A DNA stretch of 64,000 nt from Sphingobacterium olei (GCF_005048855.1 NZ_SUME01000002.1:696837-760836); one strand, 5' to 3'; counted from the first letter of the stretch, positions 53,889 through 63,234 are shown. Program-made: numbers and translations. Notes: a model not told the origin generated them from the sequence alone.

Positions 53889-55277
53889 CTATTTAATTCT
53901 GAACAGTGGATGTTCCGATGTGGTGTGCTGCTTTTCCATCCTATCTTCCATTTTTTTGACCTGATCTGGAAAATCATTAGCAAGATCTTTTGTTTCACCA
54001 ATATCGGTACTCAAATCGTAAAGCTCTGTTCGTTGAGGTTCCTTACCTTTGTAGAAACGTACCGCTTTCCAATTACCCATCCGTAACGCTTGTTTAAATC
54101 CTCCTTCATTAAATTCCCAATAAAGTGTTTCATGCTGTGTTTGTTTTTTTCCACCAGTCAGATCTGCAGCAAACGATATCCCGTCGATATCGGCAGGAGC
54201 ATTGCCTCCTGCGAGCTCCGTAAATGTGGGTACGATATCCCAGAACGCACCGATATGATTACTCGTTGTTGCGGCACTGATCTTCTCCGGCCAACGGACA
54301 ATGAAAGGAATCCTGATTCCGCCTTCATACAGGTCACGTTTAATTCCTCGTAATGGCCCGCTGCTGCGAAATACATCCGTTGCATCCAATAACGTACGTC
54401 CGCCTTCTTGGTGGGTGCCGTTATCACTCGTAAAGATCACAAGCGTATTCTCTGCGATGCCTAATTCATCTAATTTCTTCAAAATCCAACCCGTATAGTC
54501 GTCTACGCTAGTTACCATCGCTGCATAAGCTGCTTTGGGAAAAGACTGAGGCCCATAATGTAAACCACTTGGTTGCGCTTTTTCCGGTGAGAAGATACTA
54601 TTTCCTTTCGCATCCAGGTACTGATCCAGATAACGCTGTTGTACCGCCAGTTCAGCATGTGGTAGCGTAAAAGAAACATATAGAAAAAATGGATTATTGC
54701 GGTTCGCATCCATAAAATTTAGTGCCTGCTGTGCAAACCACTCGTTAACATAAGCATCTTTTTCCAGGGGTATTTTTGCGCTATGTCCGTTCAGGTATGT
54801 CCACACGGAATCCTTACGTTGGAAATGTCCTTCAACATGATGCAGTAAACCACTAAAAAAATCCCACCCTTTTTTTTCGGGAGCTCCGTCCGTGCCTGCT
54901 AGTCCTAATCCCCATTTACCTACCATCCCGGTAGTATAACCCGATTGTTTTAAAAGTTCTGGTAAGATGACATCGTGGCTTCTCAACGCAATTTCACCGT
55001 TGCCCCTGATGTAGCCGTTGCCCGTATGTTTCCCGGTCATCAAGGCGGATCGGGAAGGTGCGCAGACGGTACTGCCCGCATAAAACTGGGTGTATCGTCT
55101 TCCCTGGGTCGCCAGTTCGTCCAATACAGGTGTCTTTATTTTGGTTTGGCCATATGGTCCAATATCCCCGTAACCGAGGTCATCTGCCAGAATGAAAATA
55201 ATATTGGGACGTTGTTGCTGTCCTATGGCAATAAGGAAAGGGGTCAATAGGAATAAAGCCAATAGCGATAGTCTCAT
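53889..55277 (-). CDS. Secreted sulfatase (arylsulfatase type)
   Basis: A 462-residue sulfatase with signal peptide (MRLSLLALFLLTPFLIAIGQ). The formylglycine motif CAPSR (Cys72) is intact, and metal-binding blocks are ILADDLGYGDIG, MTGKHTG, MVGKWGLG and FTSDNGTHQEGG. It releases sulfate from a sulfated glycan or arylsulfate. A maturase is not adjacent. No SusC/SusD accompanies it. The substrate cannot be inferred from sequence. Together with the M60 mucinase-type gene nearby it may act on host or algal glycoconjugates. Confidence 0.92.
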   Translation of the reverse strand: MRLSLLALFLLTPFLIAIGQQQRPNIIFILADDLGYGDIGPYGQTKIKTPVLDELATQGRRYTQFYAGSTVCAPSRSALMTGKHTGNGYIRGNGEIALRSHDVILPELLKQSGYTTGMVGKWGLGLAGTDGAPEKKGWDFFSGLLHHVEGHFQRKDSVWTYLNGHSAKIPLEKDAYVNEWFAQQALNFMDANRNNPFFLYVSFTLPHAELAVQQRYLDQYLDAKGNSIFSPEKAQPSGLHYGPQSFPKAAYAAMVTSVDDYTGWILKKLDELGIAENTLVIFTSDNGTHQEGGRTLLDATDVFRSSGPLRGIKRDLYEGGIRIPFIVRWPEKISAATTSNHIGAFWDIVPTFTELAGGNAPADIDGISFAADLTGGKKQTQHETLYWEFNEGGFKQALRMGNWKAVRFYKGKEPQRTELYDLSTDIGETKDLANDFPDQVKKMEDRMEKQHTTSEHPLFRIK

Positions 55278-55342
55278 AGTTTAGCGAATATATTTGAACC
55301 TAAAGATATAAAACAAAAGAAAATCTTCACTAGTGGATATGC

Positions 55343-55358
55343 AAACAAACGTTTGTTT
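55343..55358 (+). promoter_or_regulatory. Perfect 16-bp palindrome at the ECF41 promoter
   Basis: AAACAAAC-GTTTGTTT is a perfect palindrome in the divergent region between the sulfatase and ECF41 genes. It overlaps the -33 TTTG (55352-55355) of the ECF41 promoter. Such symmetric ACAAACGTTTGT sites are typical of TetR-family operators. Confidence 0.6.
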
Positions 55359-55384
55359 AATTTAGTAGAAGAATTTTACATTTG
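55352..55384 (+). promoter_or_regulatory. Promoter of the ECF41 operon
   Basis: TTTG at 55352-55355, a 21-bp spacer and TACATTTG at 55377-55384 match the -33/-7 pattern. About 90 bp of leader separates it from the ECF41 start. Confidence 0.6.
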
Positions 55385-55479
55385 TTCTGAATAAATAACA
55401 GTGCAATTCACCCATTAACAAAAAAATATATAAGTTGTCACGTTTCATCGGCTTTAGTTGTCCGTAAGAAAAAAACATA

Positions 55480-56313
55480 ATGGACGAAACATACCGCAAA
55501 TTAATTACATACGCTTACAATATCGTCGGATCTTATGAGGATGCAGAAGATCTGGTACAGGATACCCTCGAAAAATACATTGCTGTCGATAAATCTAAGA
55601 TAGAAAATGAGCGCAATTATCTGATCCGTACTGTCATCAATCTCTCTATCAACTTTAAGAAGAGAAATAAACGTACCGCTCAATATGGTGTATGGTTGCC
55701 CGAACCCGTTGCTACGGACAACCCCGCTTCGAAACTGCTCAAAGAACATACGGCGAACTATACGTTGCTGGTATTGATGGAAAAATTGAATGCAAGGGAA
55801 CGAGCGGTTTTTATACTCAAAGAAGGGTTTGATTACACGCATGAGGAGATTTCCAATTTACTTGAAATCAGTATAGCTAATTCCAGGCAACTGCTGACCC
55901 GAGCCAAAAAAGGAATGGGCCGGGCGCCGTTCAAGATAAGACAGCAACCAGACGAACTGCTATCCCGCTATATCAACGCAATCGTACATGCCGACATTCG
56001 TAGTTTAGAAGAACTATTGGTCGATGATATCAGAATAATGGCAGATGGTGGACAGAAAGTCAATGTGGTAAAGGATATTGAGGTAGGTCGTGAAGCAACA
56101 GCAAAACTTCTTCAATATGTATACCGGATGTTTCTCGAAGCAAAGGATTATACATTTGCGATAGTCAACCATCAGCCGGCCGTATGCTTTTATAAAAATA
56201 ATAAACTCTATAATTGTCAGATATTTTCTGTCAGTCCATCTGGTCATATAGACAATATATATTCCATTGTAGATCCGGACAAATTATCACATTTCCAAAA
56301 TAATTTAGAATAG
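55480..56313 (+). CDS. ECF41-type RNA polymerase sigma factor with SnoaL-like C-terminal domain
   Basis: A 277-residue sigma factor. Sigma region 2 (residues 1-70) and region 4 (about 95-145) are present. A linker with WLPEP near residue 73 follows region 2. A SnoaL/NTF2-like C-terminal domain holds the motif DDIRIMADGGQK. WLPEP and DGGxK together are diagnostic of ECF41, in which the C-terminal domain controls activity and no separate anti-sigma factor is needed. Usual ECF41 partners are carboxymuconolactone decarboxylases, oxidoreductases or epimerases (COE); here the partner is an azoreductase-like flavoprotein, 48 bases downstream. Confidence 0.9.
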   Translation: MDETYRKLITYAYNIVGSYEDAEDLVQDTLEKYIAVDKSKIENERNYLIRTVINLSINFKKRNKRTAQYGVWLPEPVATDNPASKLLKEHTANYTLLVLMEKLNARERAVFILKEGFDYTHEEISNLLEISIANSRQLLTRAKKGMGRAPFKIRQQPDELLSRYINAIVHADIRSLEELLVDDIRIMADGGQKVNVVKDIEVGREATAKLLQYVYRMFLEAKDYTFAIVNHQPAVCFYKNNKLYNCQIFSVSPSGHIDNIYSIVDPDKLSHFQNNLE

Positions 56314-56361
56314 TGTCACATTCAGATAGTGCTTGTTGTCTTGTATACAAAAAACGTATTT

Positions 56362-56952
56362 ATGAAAACATTACTACGAATCGATGCAAGTATACGCACA
56401 GACGGTTCTTATAGTAGATCAATGGGTGATTTTTTAGAACAACGATGGAAGAAAAAATATGCTCATGGAAACGTAATATACCGTGATCTACGAATTCTGG
56501 ATATACCCGATCTTCATCAGGAATTAACTACAGCATTTTTTGCCAAGGACAGAGAGGTGGCCATTCTAGACCTATCCAATGCTCTCGTTGATGAAATTAA
56601 AGCAAGTGATTATCTACTAATCACCTGCCCGATGTATAACCTCATGATCCCTTCCCGTCTAAAAGCATATATTGATCATATTGTACGGGTCAATGAAACA
56701 TTTAGATATACAGAAGAAGGCACGCATCAAGGATTACTTGTTAACAAGAAGGCATTTGTAATTACGGCTAGAGGAGGCCAAAAAGATCCTACCGAGCACA
56801 TCGATATATTTGGAAGATACTTAACGGATATTTTGGCTTTTATGGGCATTAGCCACAGCTATTTATTTGAGATAGAAGGCACGGCCAACCCATTAATGAC
56901 GCCAACCAATCTAGCCTCTATTTATCAGGAAATCAAAACAGCACTAATCTAA
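56362..56952 (+). CDS. FMN-dependent NADH-azoreductase-like flavoprotein
   Basis: A 196-residue flavodoxin-fold NAD(P)H oxidoreductase of the AzoR family. TLLRIDASIRTDGSYSRSMGDFL is the FMN phosphate-binding start, CPMYNLMIPSRLKAYIDHIVRVNETF is the central AzoR block, and KKAFVITARGG the next FMN loop. It would reduce quinones, nitro or azo compounds by two electrons. ATG at 56362 is chosen because it precedes the conserved start. It lies between the ECF41 gene and an NTF2-like gene and is probably a target of that sigma factor. Confidence 0.9.
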   Translation: MKTLLRIDASIRTDGSYSRSMGDFLEQRWKKKYAHGNVIYRDLRILDIPDLHQELTTAFFAKDREVAILDLSNALVDEIKASDYLLITCPMYNLMIPSRLKAYIDHIVRVNETFRYTEEGTHQGLLVNKKAFVITARGGQKDPTEHIDIFGRYLTDILAFMGISHSYLFEIEGTANPLMTPTNLASIYQEIKTALI

Positions 56953-56959
56953 AATTATA

Positions 56960-57337
56960 ATGACGACAATGAACTATAGCATAGCGATTATACAGGCCAT
57001 ACATACCTTCGTAAATGCCGCCGATACACGTAATACTTTCGTATTAGCCGCCGTAATGCACGATGCATACCAAAATATACAAGATGGATTTTTTGAACAG
57101 AAGGGAATATTTATCTTTTCCAAGACACGTTACATCGAACTGATTGAGACAAAACGATTCGGGGGTTCACCACGTACGATTAAGATCGAGTCTATAGACG
57201 AACGGGGCAACATCGCCATCGCCAAGGTTATACTGGAGAGCGAACTGCTGCATTTTTCATCTAATATCACGTTGGTAAACGAAAATTCCGAATGGAAGAT
57301 TCTGTATAATGTCCCCAGCATTCGGAAAAAGTCGTAG
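56960..57337 (+). CDS. NTF2/SnoaL-like (lumazine-binding-like) protein
   Basis: A 125-residue soluble protein with the NTF2-like cone fold pattern: AIIQAIHTFVNAADTRNTFVLAAVMHDAYQNIQDGFF, then GNIAIAKVILESELLHFSSNITLVNENSEWKILYNV. Similar proteins are annotated as nuclear transport factor 2 or putative lumazine-binding. A catalytic role is not clear. It starts seven bases after the azoreductase stop, so it belongs to the ECF41 operon. It may relate to the SnoaL domain of the sigma factor. Confidence 0.8.
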   Translation: MTTMNYSIAIIQAIHTFVNAADTRNTFVLAAVMHDAYQNIQDGFFEQKGIFIFSKTRYIELIETKRFGGSPRTIKIESIDERGNIAIAKVILESELLHFSSNITLVNENSEWKILYNVPSIRKKS

Positions 57338-57340
57338 TAA

Positions 57341-57619
57341 CTATCTGGTTTTCGTCATGCGTCGATAGCAGTTCCCCCTGAAAAGATCGGGGGTATCGTA
57401 GTATCCATCAATAATTTTCCAGTGGCCACCTTTCGCTGGGTCTATGCAATTTATTTTACCCATATCGTGCAATTTCTTTACATTATCTTGTATGTTTGTG
57501 GCGTTAATTCCGACAATTTCAGATAATTCTGGAATGGTTATTTTATGGTTTCTCTCACGTATCGCCCTGATTGTACAATAAGTTGTATTTCGTGCGGATG
57601 AGATCAAACTCGGAAACAT
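57341..57619 (-). CDS. Small winged-helix DNA-binding protein
   Basis: A 92-residue protein with one winged helix-turn-helix: SSARNTTYCTIRAIRERNHKITIPELSEIVGINATNIQDNVKKLHDMGKINCI, followed by the wing GGHWKIIDGYYDTP and a basic tail. The MarR/ArsR-like fold suggests a transcription regulator without a ligand domain. It is convergent with the NTF2-like gene (three bases apart) and 54 bases downstream of the S41 protease start side. Target unknown; the length raises the chance that the annotated start is too late. Confidence 0.65.
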   Translation of the reverse strand: MFPSLISSARNTTYCTIRAIRERNHKITIPELSEIVGINATNIQDNVKKLHDMGKINCIDPAKGGHWKIIDGYYDTPDLFRGNCYRRMTKTR

Positions 57620-57673
57620 TGTAATCCAGTAGCGATTTTGAATAATCCATGGATGAAACCATACCTGTTTTTA

Positions 57674-59872
57674 TTAAAATAGATCTAAAGCGGTTTGTAA
57701 TATCCTGTCTTTCTTGTTTTTAACATCTTCGATGGTCTGTTCTACATAAATGTCGGGAACGATTCCTATTCCCTGTGTTTCTCCCATATCGGGATAATAG
57801 ACACCAATTCCTGAAAATGCAGTTTTAAACCCAAAAGGTAGCGGGATCGAAGAGAAATTTCCATCTGCTCCTGCGCTGTTTCTCCCAATTACCACTGTGC
57901 CTGGGATGGTCTGGAAGGCCATCGTCTGGAACTCAGCAGCACTCTGTGAGCCCTCGTCTATTAATATGACCACCTTGCCTTTAAAATGATTAGGGTTGTG
58001 ATTACCAATGGTGCTTGAACGCTTTATAGCAAATTCGCCCGGGGAAAGACCTTTGTTATTTGAAATCCTAACAAAGGTTTTTTTTTCCGGAAATAGATAA
58101 TCTGAAAATAACTGGTGCATCTCTTCCGCTGGATACTGCCTATAATCTAATATTAGGCCTTCTTTACCTTCCATCAAATTAAGGAACGGCTCGAGATCTT
58201 TTTCTTTGAATTTTCCGGCTTGAACGTATCCTATACGGTTATTTATAATCTGAAAAGGTGGCGAGCTTTTTTCAGGGACTGACCGGATAGCATCTATCTT
58301 TAATGTAGGGATGCTAATGAAACTTTCAATGTCATTTCTTGAAAATTTGATTTTCAGTTGGTCTTTATTCGTCTGGAAGAGAATCTGCTCCATATATTTT
58401 AAAGCTGTTTTTTCATTCGAAGCAGCTATAAACGGGCGTTTGGATCGAATATATTCAACGATGGGGATATCATTAACTTCAGCTATAACATCTCCAACTA
58501 ACAGACCTTTTTCACGGTCCAGGCTATCGACTCCCAACGCCGCAACAACTGCCTTGTCATTAATAATCTTAATCTTAAACCCGACACCGTTATTCCCGAA
58601 TACAGTTGTATTATAATAAGTCGAAAGAGTAGCAAAAGCATGACCATCGTTTATTTTAGAAAACAATCTTAGATAAGCACTATCTATAGCCGAGAAGGTA
58701 TTGGCACGATGGAAAACCGGTATGAATTCTTCCAAAACCCCGTCCCAGGGCTGTTCTGTCAAATAGCGGTAAGGAAAGAAATACTGAATGATATTCCAGT
58801 AACGAAATAATCCCAGCAGTCTAATACCAATATCATCCACACTTGCCTTTGTGTATGAAAACTCTTTGATGTCCGGGTGATCTGGGCCTGCAAAATACTC
58901 TATATATCTATGTTGATCAGGAGGTTCAACTTCCGACAATTGTAAAAGTATCTTTTTCAGTTTATCGGAATAATCTAATTGCGCGATCCAGGTCAAATCT
59001 GTTCTCAGTTTCAGTTCGTTTTTTTCATTGTGATCTTGTTTATTGTTTAATCTAGATGGTATTTCGCCAAATTTGTGGATCCAGTTAATGAATTCAATTT
59101 CCTGTTGCTCTTTTGATTGAAGGGACAGAATCTTAGGAAGAAATTTAAACAATTCGGCATCCATGTTCCATTTTCCCTCAGCTACGGAAGGATGGAAATA
59201 TTTGATTGTTCCCCAGACCAGCGCAACATCTTTTAAAAGTTTTTGATTCTGATCGTTTAGTTCGAAAGGAGATAAACGGGAACTTGACCTGTAAATAGAA
59301 TCCGCAGTGGACTCAAAGACCGGAGCTTGCTTATAGTTTTTGGAATCAACAAACAAGCGCAATTCGTTAAACCATGCTGTGCCACTTCCAATCAAATATA
59401 ATCCTATACTTATCTTATCCGTTTCTTCAGGAGCGAGTTCCAATGTGATGCTGTAATCTTTCCAGTCACGGGTGCCATTAATTTTTAGGTCTTCCAAATT
59501 TTTAAAATCAACCTTATGATGGACATGGCCATAGATCCCGACCTGCCCATCTTCCGAAACATTTTCAGTTCTTATTTTAGCAACGAAAGTGAGTGATTTC
59601 CCGGCTAAATTATCAGGAATATCGAAAACTAGTACACCTGCTCCTGAATTCACCTCAGCTACGGACTTTATTTTCAAAGAGGGGGTACCCGACGCTAATT
59701 GACTGGTGTCCATTCCGATGTCGTAACCCTCGCTATTAACGATATGCCAGCCAATTGGGAGATTATTTTTAGTTTGCTTAAAATCTAGATTGTAGTCTCT
59801 TTGGGAAACTTGAGCTAAAGCAGCTGTGTTAAAAAACACGACAAAAAATAGAAGTTGTAATACTACCTTCAT
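57674..59872 (-). CDS. S41 family C-terminal processing-type protease (exported)
   Basis: A 732-residue exported protease; the signal ends near LAQVSQ (residue 23). Residues 30-190 form a carbohydrate-binding-like beta domain (LDFKQTKNNLPIGWHIVNSEGYDIG, then WKDYSITLELAPEETDKISIGLYLIGSGTAWFNELRL). A tail-specific helical region and a PDZ-like segment (GLLVGDVIAEVNDIPIVEYIRSKRPF) follow. The S41 domain has the catalytic serine in IDEGSQSAAEFQTMAFQTIPG. The combination of N-terminal beta domain and S41 is common in Bacteroidota, but the substrate is unknown. Confidence 0.9.
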   Translation of the reverse strand: MKVVLQLLFFVVFFNTAALAQVSQRDYNLDFKQTKNNLPIGWHIVNSEGYDIGMDTSQLASGTPSLKIKSVAEVNSGAGVLVFDIPDNLAGKSLTFVAKIRTENVSEDGQVGIYGHVHHKVDFKNLEDLKINGTRDWKDYSITLELAPEETDKISIGLYLIGSGTAWFNELRLFVDSKNYKQAPVFESTADSIYRSSSRLSPFELNDQNQKLLKDVALVWGTIKYFHPSVAEGKWNMDAELFKFLPKILSLQSKEQQEIEFINWIHKFGEIPSRLNNKQDHNEKNELKLRTDLTWIAQLDYSDKLKKILLQLSEVEPPDQHRYIEYFAGPDHPDIKEFSYTKASVDDIGIRLLGLFRYWNIIQYFFPYRYLTEQPWDGVLEEFIPVFHRANTFSAIDSAYLRLFSKINDGHAFATLSTYYNTTVFGNNGVGFKIKIINDKAVVAALGVDSLDREKGLLVGDVIAEVNDIPIVEYIRSKRPFIAASNEKTALKYMEQILFQTNKDQLKIKFSRNDIESFISIPTLKIDAIRSVPEKSSPPFQIINNRIGYVQAGKFKEKDLEPFLNLMEGKEGLILDYRQYPAEEMHQLFSDYLFPEKKTFVRISNNKGLSPGEFAIKRSSTIGNHNPNHFKGKVVILIDEGSQSAAEFQTMAFQTIPGTVVIGRNSAGADGNFSSIPLPFGFKTAFSGIGVYYPDMGETQGIGIVPDIYVEQTIEDVKNKKDRILQTALDLF

Positions 59873-59984
59873 GATATAATCTTTATGTTGGAACTAATCT
59901 ATATCGAAATATTTATACACCTCATAAGCTCCTTCGTTATTTATCATTTTTTAACGTTTCAACAGAATATCGAGAGTCTGTATC

Positions 59985-60245
59985 TTATCCGTATTTTATC
60001 CATAAAAACGGATTGAAAAGCAGTTGGTATTCTATCCCTCTAACTGAACGCTGGATTTTTTTAACGGATTCTTCTCTTGTGATGTGGGGATTGTCCTCTA
60101 TATAAGAGCGTACTAAAGCAGAAGTTTCTACCACAGTTTCTACCACAGTTTCTTCGATAGGTTCAGCATCGTGGGCGTAAACTATAACTCTAAACCGCGA
60201 CATAAAATTGTTAATATTGTCGTAACTAATAACCGCTAAATCCAT
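59985..60245 (-). CDS. Hypothetical protein with short Thr-Val repeats
   Basis: An 86-residue reading frame with no signal or membrane segment and no recognised family. It contains EETVVETVVETSALV, encoded by the direct repeat ACCACAGTTTCT, and a helical segment ITREESVKKIQRSVRGIEYQ. ATG at 60245 starts the frame used here. Coding status is uncertain; it lies 112 bases from the S41 gene on the same strand. Confidence 0.4.
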   Translation of the reverse strand: MDLAVISYDNINNFMSRFRVIVYAHDAEPIEETVVETVVETSALVRSYIEDNPHITREESVKKIQRSVRGIEYQLLFNPFLWIKYG

Positions 60246-60501
60246 GATGCAAAACAGCAAATAGATGCCATCTTATCATTATTAACTGAAAACGGTTATT
60301 CTTTGTTCGATACCGAGCTGCTTATTCTTTTTTTTATATGTAAAAACGTTTTAGTATCTTTATCAGACAGTTATATTCAATTATGATTCAGCTAGGCTCC
60401 GCCAAGATAGATGATTTGATTTTTTATATTTGTTCATCTTGATTCCGTCCATTGAAGTTTTTAGTATCCGTTAAAAAAGAGAAGGACGATTAATACTTAG
60501 C

Positions 60502-62787
60502 ATGACCGTACACCTTTCAAATATTAAGAAGTTGACCATATTACAAATTAATACTAGCAATAGCGTTGTTCGTGCTGTTAGCAAACGACTATTGATGGTG
60601 CTGCTGTATTTTATATTTGCCCATAAACTTTATGCCCAGCACGATGTGCAGCTGCATACAGATAGGACATATTATTTTCCAGGTGACACGGTGTGGTATA
60701 AAGCTAACCTCATTTATAAAGGCAGCCCCGACACCGCCGTACGGAATCTCGCGATGGCCATCGGCCGGCCGGACAAAGATGTCCTTGAGCAACAGCTAAG
60801 GCCTGTTGTAGGAGGTTCGACCTTTGGGCAATATATTATACCGGATGATTATAAAGACCATGAGCTCTATTTCAACCTGTACACTAAACGAAAAGAGCAC
60901 GAACCATTCGTATCCAAGATAGGCGTTTTTCAGAAGAAGGAAGTAGTATCGGACAGTAGACCTGCCGTTGAGGTACTTATTGAGGGAGACGGTATCCTTC
61001 CCGGACTTTTTAATAATGCATCTTTCCAGTGGAACGTACGTACCGGGATCAATGCTATACTGGCCAACGAAAGCGGGACGGAAGTGGCCGCTTTTACAAC
61101 CGATACCCTTGGCAGGGCATCCGTGCAGTTCAGGGCAGAAAAGACCCCTTTGTTCCTACGTTGGTCCCATCAGGGCACGGACTATGAACAAGTACTTACG
61201 AATAGTCCATATGGTGCACGTATGAGGCTTGGACAGGCCGGTGACACCACCCTGATCGTTATCGAAAACCAGTCCAGATTCAGAAATGCGACCCTGCTAT
61301 TCATTCCCGAACCTGGCACCACATGGTATAAGAACCTGCATTTTGGGATAGATAATATGATAACATTCCCCCTTGAAGAACTGTTGGGAGGAAGCTATTC
61401 CGGAGACTTCGTGCTTGAAGAACAGGACTCCGTGCTTGCCACGATGCGGCTTGACCGCTTTAACCCCATTCAGCCACAGTTGTCCTTCGAACAGGTTTCC
61501 TTTGATCGATTTGGTGGGAACAGCTTCGATATCCTGATCCCGGACTACAATGAATGGAACCTGTCCGTTTCTGTGCACGACGGCCTATTACCTAGCGTTG
61601 CGGATAATCCGGCACGTTATAAATTTGCCATTTGCGGACGATACCGCTATTCCTACCCCAAGCCCGGGCCTGCTGATTCCATTAATGATGCCGTTCTCTC
61701 GCTGCAAGGGCGGATAACGATGCCGCCCAAAGAATGGGAGAAGTTTTGGGGTCTGCGCCACAAAAGGCAGCAGCGCCTTGAAAAAGAAGATAAGACCGTA
61801 AAAGGAGTTTCGTTCGGTTACCGGCTATTGACCGAAGCAGATTTCCGCTATGAGGAGGTACCGTACGATACTTTAGGCAATCTGCTCCTGCGTGACATCG
61901 TTTTCTATGACACGCTACAGACCCGGGTGGTACAGATCGACGAACGCCTCAAAACCATTTCGCATGAGATCGAGTGGAGCTTTTCCAACTTTGAGCCGGT
62001 CGACCGAATGGTTGTCCCGGATTTTGAAGCGGGAACGGATCTGTCACACGTCTACATCGGAAAATTTGATCCCCATTACTACATACTCCCCTCGGGGGAA
62101 CGTGCCATCAAAGAAGTTGGTATTCCCCGAAAGAAGGTCGACGCCAGGATCCAGAAGATGCAGGCACAATTCTCCCGGGGCTGGTTCGACCGCGAATCGG
62201 TGATGGATATTGATCTTCTCCACGAAGGTATACCTGGTTATGTGTTTACTTTAGAGGAACTGACTGAATACCTAAAAAACAAATATCCGATAATACGAGG
62301 TCTAGGGCCTTTGATATTGGCGAACAATATACATGATAGGGATAAGACATGGACAGGTGGAGATATGCCGTTGGATGTTACAGAGATTGTCTTTGCTAGG
62401 GTGTACGAAAATTACATCCAACACCCATCAGGTGGTGGAGCCATTATGTACTACACCTCGGGCGTCAATGCAAGGAACAAGGATATTGGTGTGGCGAAAA
62501 TATCACTTTCCAACGTGGCTGGCTATAGTGGTTTTCACGATTTTCATCACAAAAAATACAACAGAGACAGCTTGCCGGCTTATGACGATCGGCAGACCCT
62601 ATACTGGAATCCTGATGTACAGATCAAGGGCAACGTGAAGTTTCCCGTTAGGTTCCACAACAACACCCTGTCGGATTCGTATATTATTACGGTTCAGGGT
62701 GTATCACGAACGGGAAGAACCATTCGATTCAGTAAACGAGTTACAAAAGCAGATATAGATACTTCCTTATTAGAAAGAAAAAAATAA
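60502..62787 (+). CDS. Large exported MG2-domain-like surface protein
   Basis: A 761-residue exported protein. Its signal region is MVLLYFIFAHKLYAQ, preceded by 31 residues if ATG 60502 is used; ATG 60595 would start at the hydrophobic core. Immediately after comes the macroglobulin MG2-like pattern VQLHTDRTYYFPGDTVWYKANLIYKG. A central beta-rich part follows, and the C-terminus has TLYWNPDVQIKGNVKFPVRFHNNTLSDSYIITVQGVSRTGR, typical of Bacteroidota MG2-containing outer-membrane-associated proteins, often beside TonB receptors. Base composition changes within the gene: about 60620-62220 is GC-richer than both ends. Function unknown. Confidence 0.75.
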   Translation: MTVHLSNIKKLTILQINTSNSVVRAVSKRLLMVLLYFIFAHKLYAQHDVQLHTDRTYYFPGDTVWYKANLIYKGSPDTAVRNLAMAIGRPDKDVLEQQLRPVVGGSTFGQYIIPDDYKDHELYFNLYTKRKEHEPFVSKIGVFQKKEVVSDSRPAVEVLIEGDGILPGLFNNASFQWNVRTGINAILANESGTEVAAFTTDTLGRASVQFRAEKTPLFLRWSHQGTDYEQVLTNSPYGARMRLGQAGDTTLIVIENQSRFRNATLLFIPEPGTTWYKNLHFGIDNMITFPLEELLGGSYSGDFVLEEQDSVLATMRLDRFNPIQPQLSFEQVSFDRFGGNSFDILIPDYNEWNLSVSVHDGLLPSVADNPARYKFAICGRYRYSYPKPGPADSINDAVLSLQGRITMPPKEWEKFWGLRHKRQQRLEKEDKTVKGVSFGYRLLTEADFRYEEVPYDTLGNLLLRDIVFYDTLQTRVVQIDERLKTISHEIEWSFSNFEPVDRMVVPDFEAGTDLSHVYIGKFDPHYYILPSGERAIKEVGIPRKKVDARIQKMQAQFSRGWFDRESVMDIDLLHEGIPGYVFTLEELTEYLKNKYPIIRGLGPLILANNIHDRDKTWTGGDMPLDVTEIVFARVYENYIQHPSGGGAIMYYTSGVNARNKDIGVAKISLSNVAGYSGFHDFHHKKYNRDSLPAYDDRQTLYWNPDVQIKGNVKFPVRFHNNTLSDSYIITVQGVSRTGRTIRFSKRVTKADIDTSLLERKK

Positions 62788-62890
62788 TAGCGTATTTGTA
62801 GTTTTAGTAGATGACTATTTCTAAAAATACACTAAAAATGCTCGGGATCCAATTTTGTATCAAATCTAACTACCTCAGTCCAATCTCTTT

Positions 62891-62921
62891 TTTGCAAATG
62901 TCAGCATATTGATTAACTTTG
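62891..62921 (+). promoter_or_regulatory. Promoter of rtcB
   Basis: TTTG at 62891-62894, a 19-bp spacer and TAACTTTG at 62914-62921 match the Bacteroidota pattern well. The rtcB start lies 313 bp downstream. Confidence 0.7.
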
Positions 62922-62963
62922 CGTCAATTCTTGATTTACTAATCTTTTAAGCATCAAGGAATC

Positions 62964-63008
62964 ATGACAGCGCAAATTTACATATCGCCCCTTTCGCTCA
63001 TTGCCTAA
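62964..63008 (+). CDS. Leader peptide candidate upstream of rtcB
   Basis: ATG at 62964 opens a 14-codon frame (MTAQIYISPLSLIA) that ends with TAA inside the loop of a hairpin. AAGGA stands eight bases before the ATG, unusual in this phylum, where Shine-Dalgarno sites are rare. It may be a regulatory leader peptide or a chance frame. Confidence 0.3.
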   Translation: MTAQIYISPLSLIA

Positions 63009-63033
63009 CAAGGCAGTCAAACACTTGTTTTTT
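63002..63033 (+). terminator. Possible attenuator in the rtcB leader
   Basis: The hairpin TGCCT-AACA-AGGCA (63002-63015) is followed 12 bases later by T7 (63027-63033). The stop codon of the leader peptide is in the loop. The stem is short and weak, so this is tentative. Confidence 0.3.
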
Positions 63034-63234
63034 TATTGATTAAGCAGTTGCGTACATAATTATGCTGGTTGTTTTTTGCTGCCTTCAAATTCTTGGTATT
63101 TTCTGAGCACCTATACAAGGGTATATCCTTCCACAAGGATGAAATAGCGTCAGACAACAAATTCAACAAATTTTTAATAACATACTCGGCGACAGCTTCA
63201 ATGCGTTCCCGAGTTTAGATACATAAGAACCCAC

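Larger units (their letters stand above)
62788..63234 (+). other. 447-bp region between the MG2-like gene and rtcB
   Basis: No normal gene is visible. It contains a strong promoter at 62891-62921, a 14-codon leader peptide candidate at 62964-63008, hairpins TGCCT-AACA-AGGCA (63002-63015) and ATCCTT-CCAC-AAGGAT (63125-63140), and a T7 run at 63027. Transcription from this promoter would give rtcB a leader of about 310 bases. Confidence 0.6.

Noticed and set aside
60118..60145. Direct repeat ACCACAGTTTCT as a mobile-element or phase-variation tract
   Set aside because: There are only two to three short copies inside a weak reading frame, too few for a slipped-strand tract and with no transposon features.
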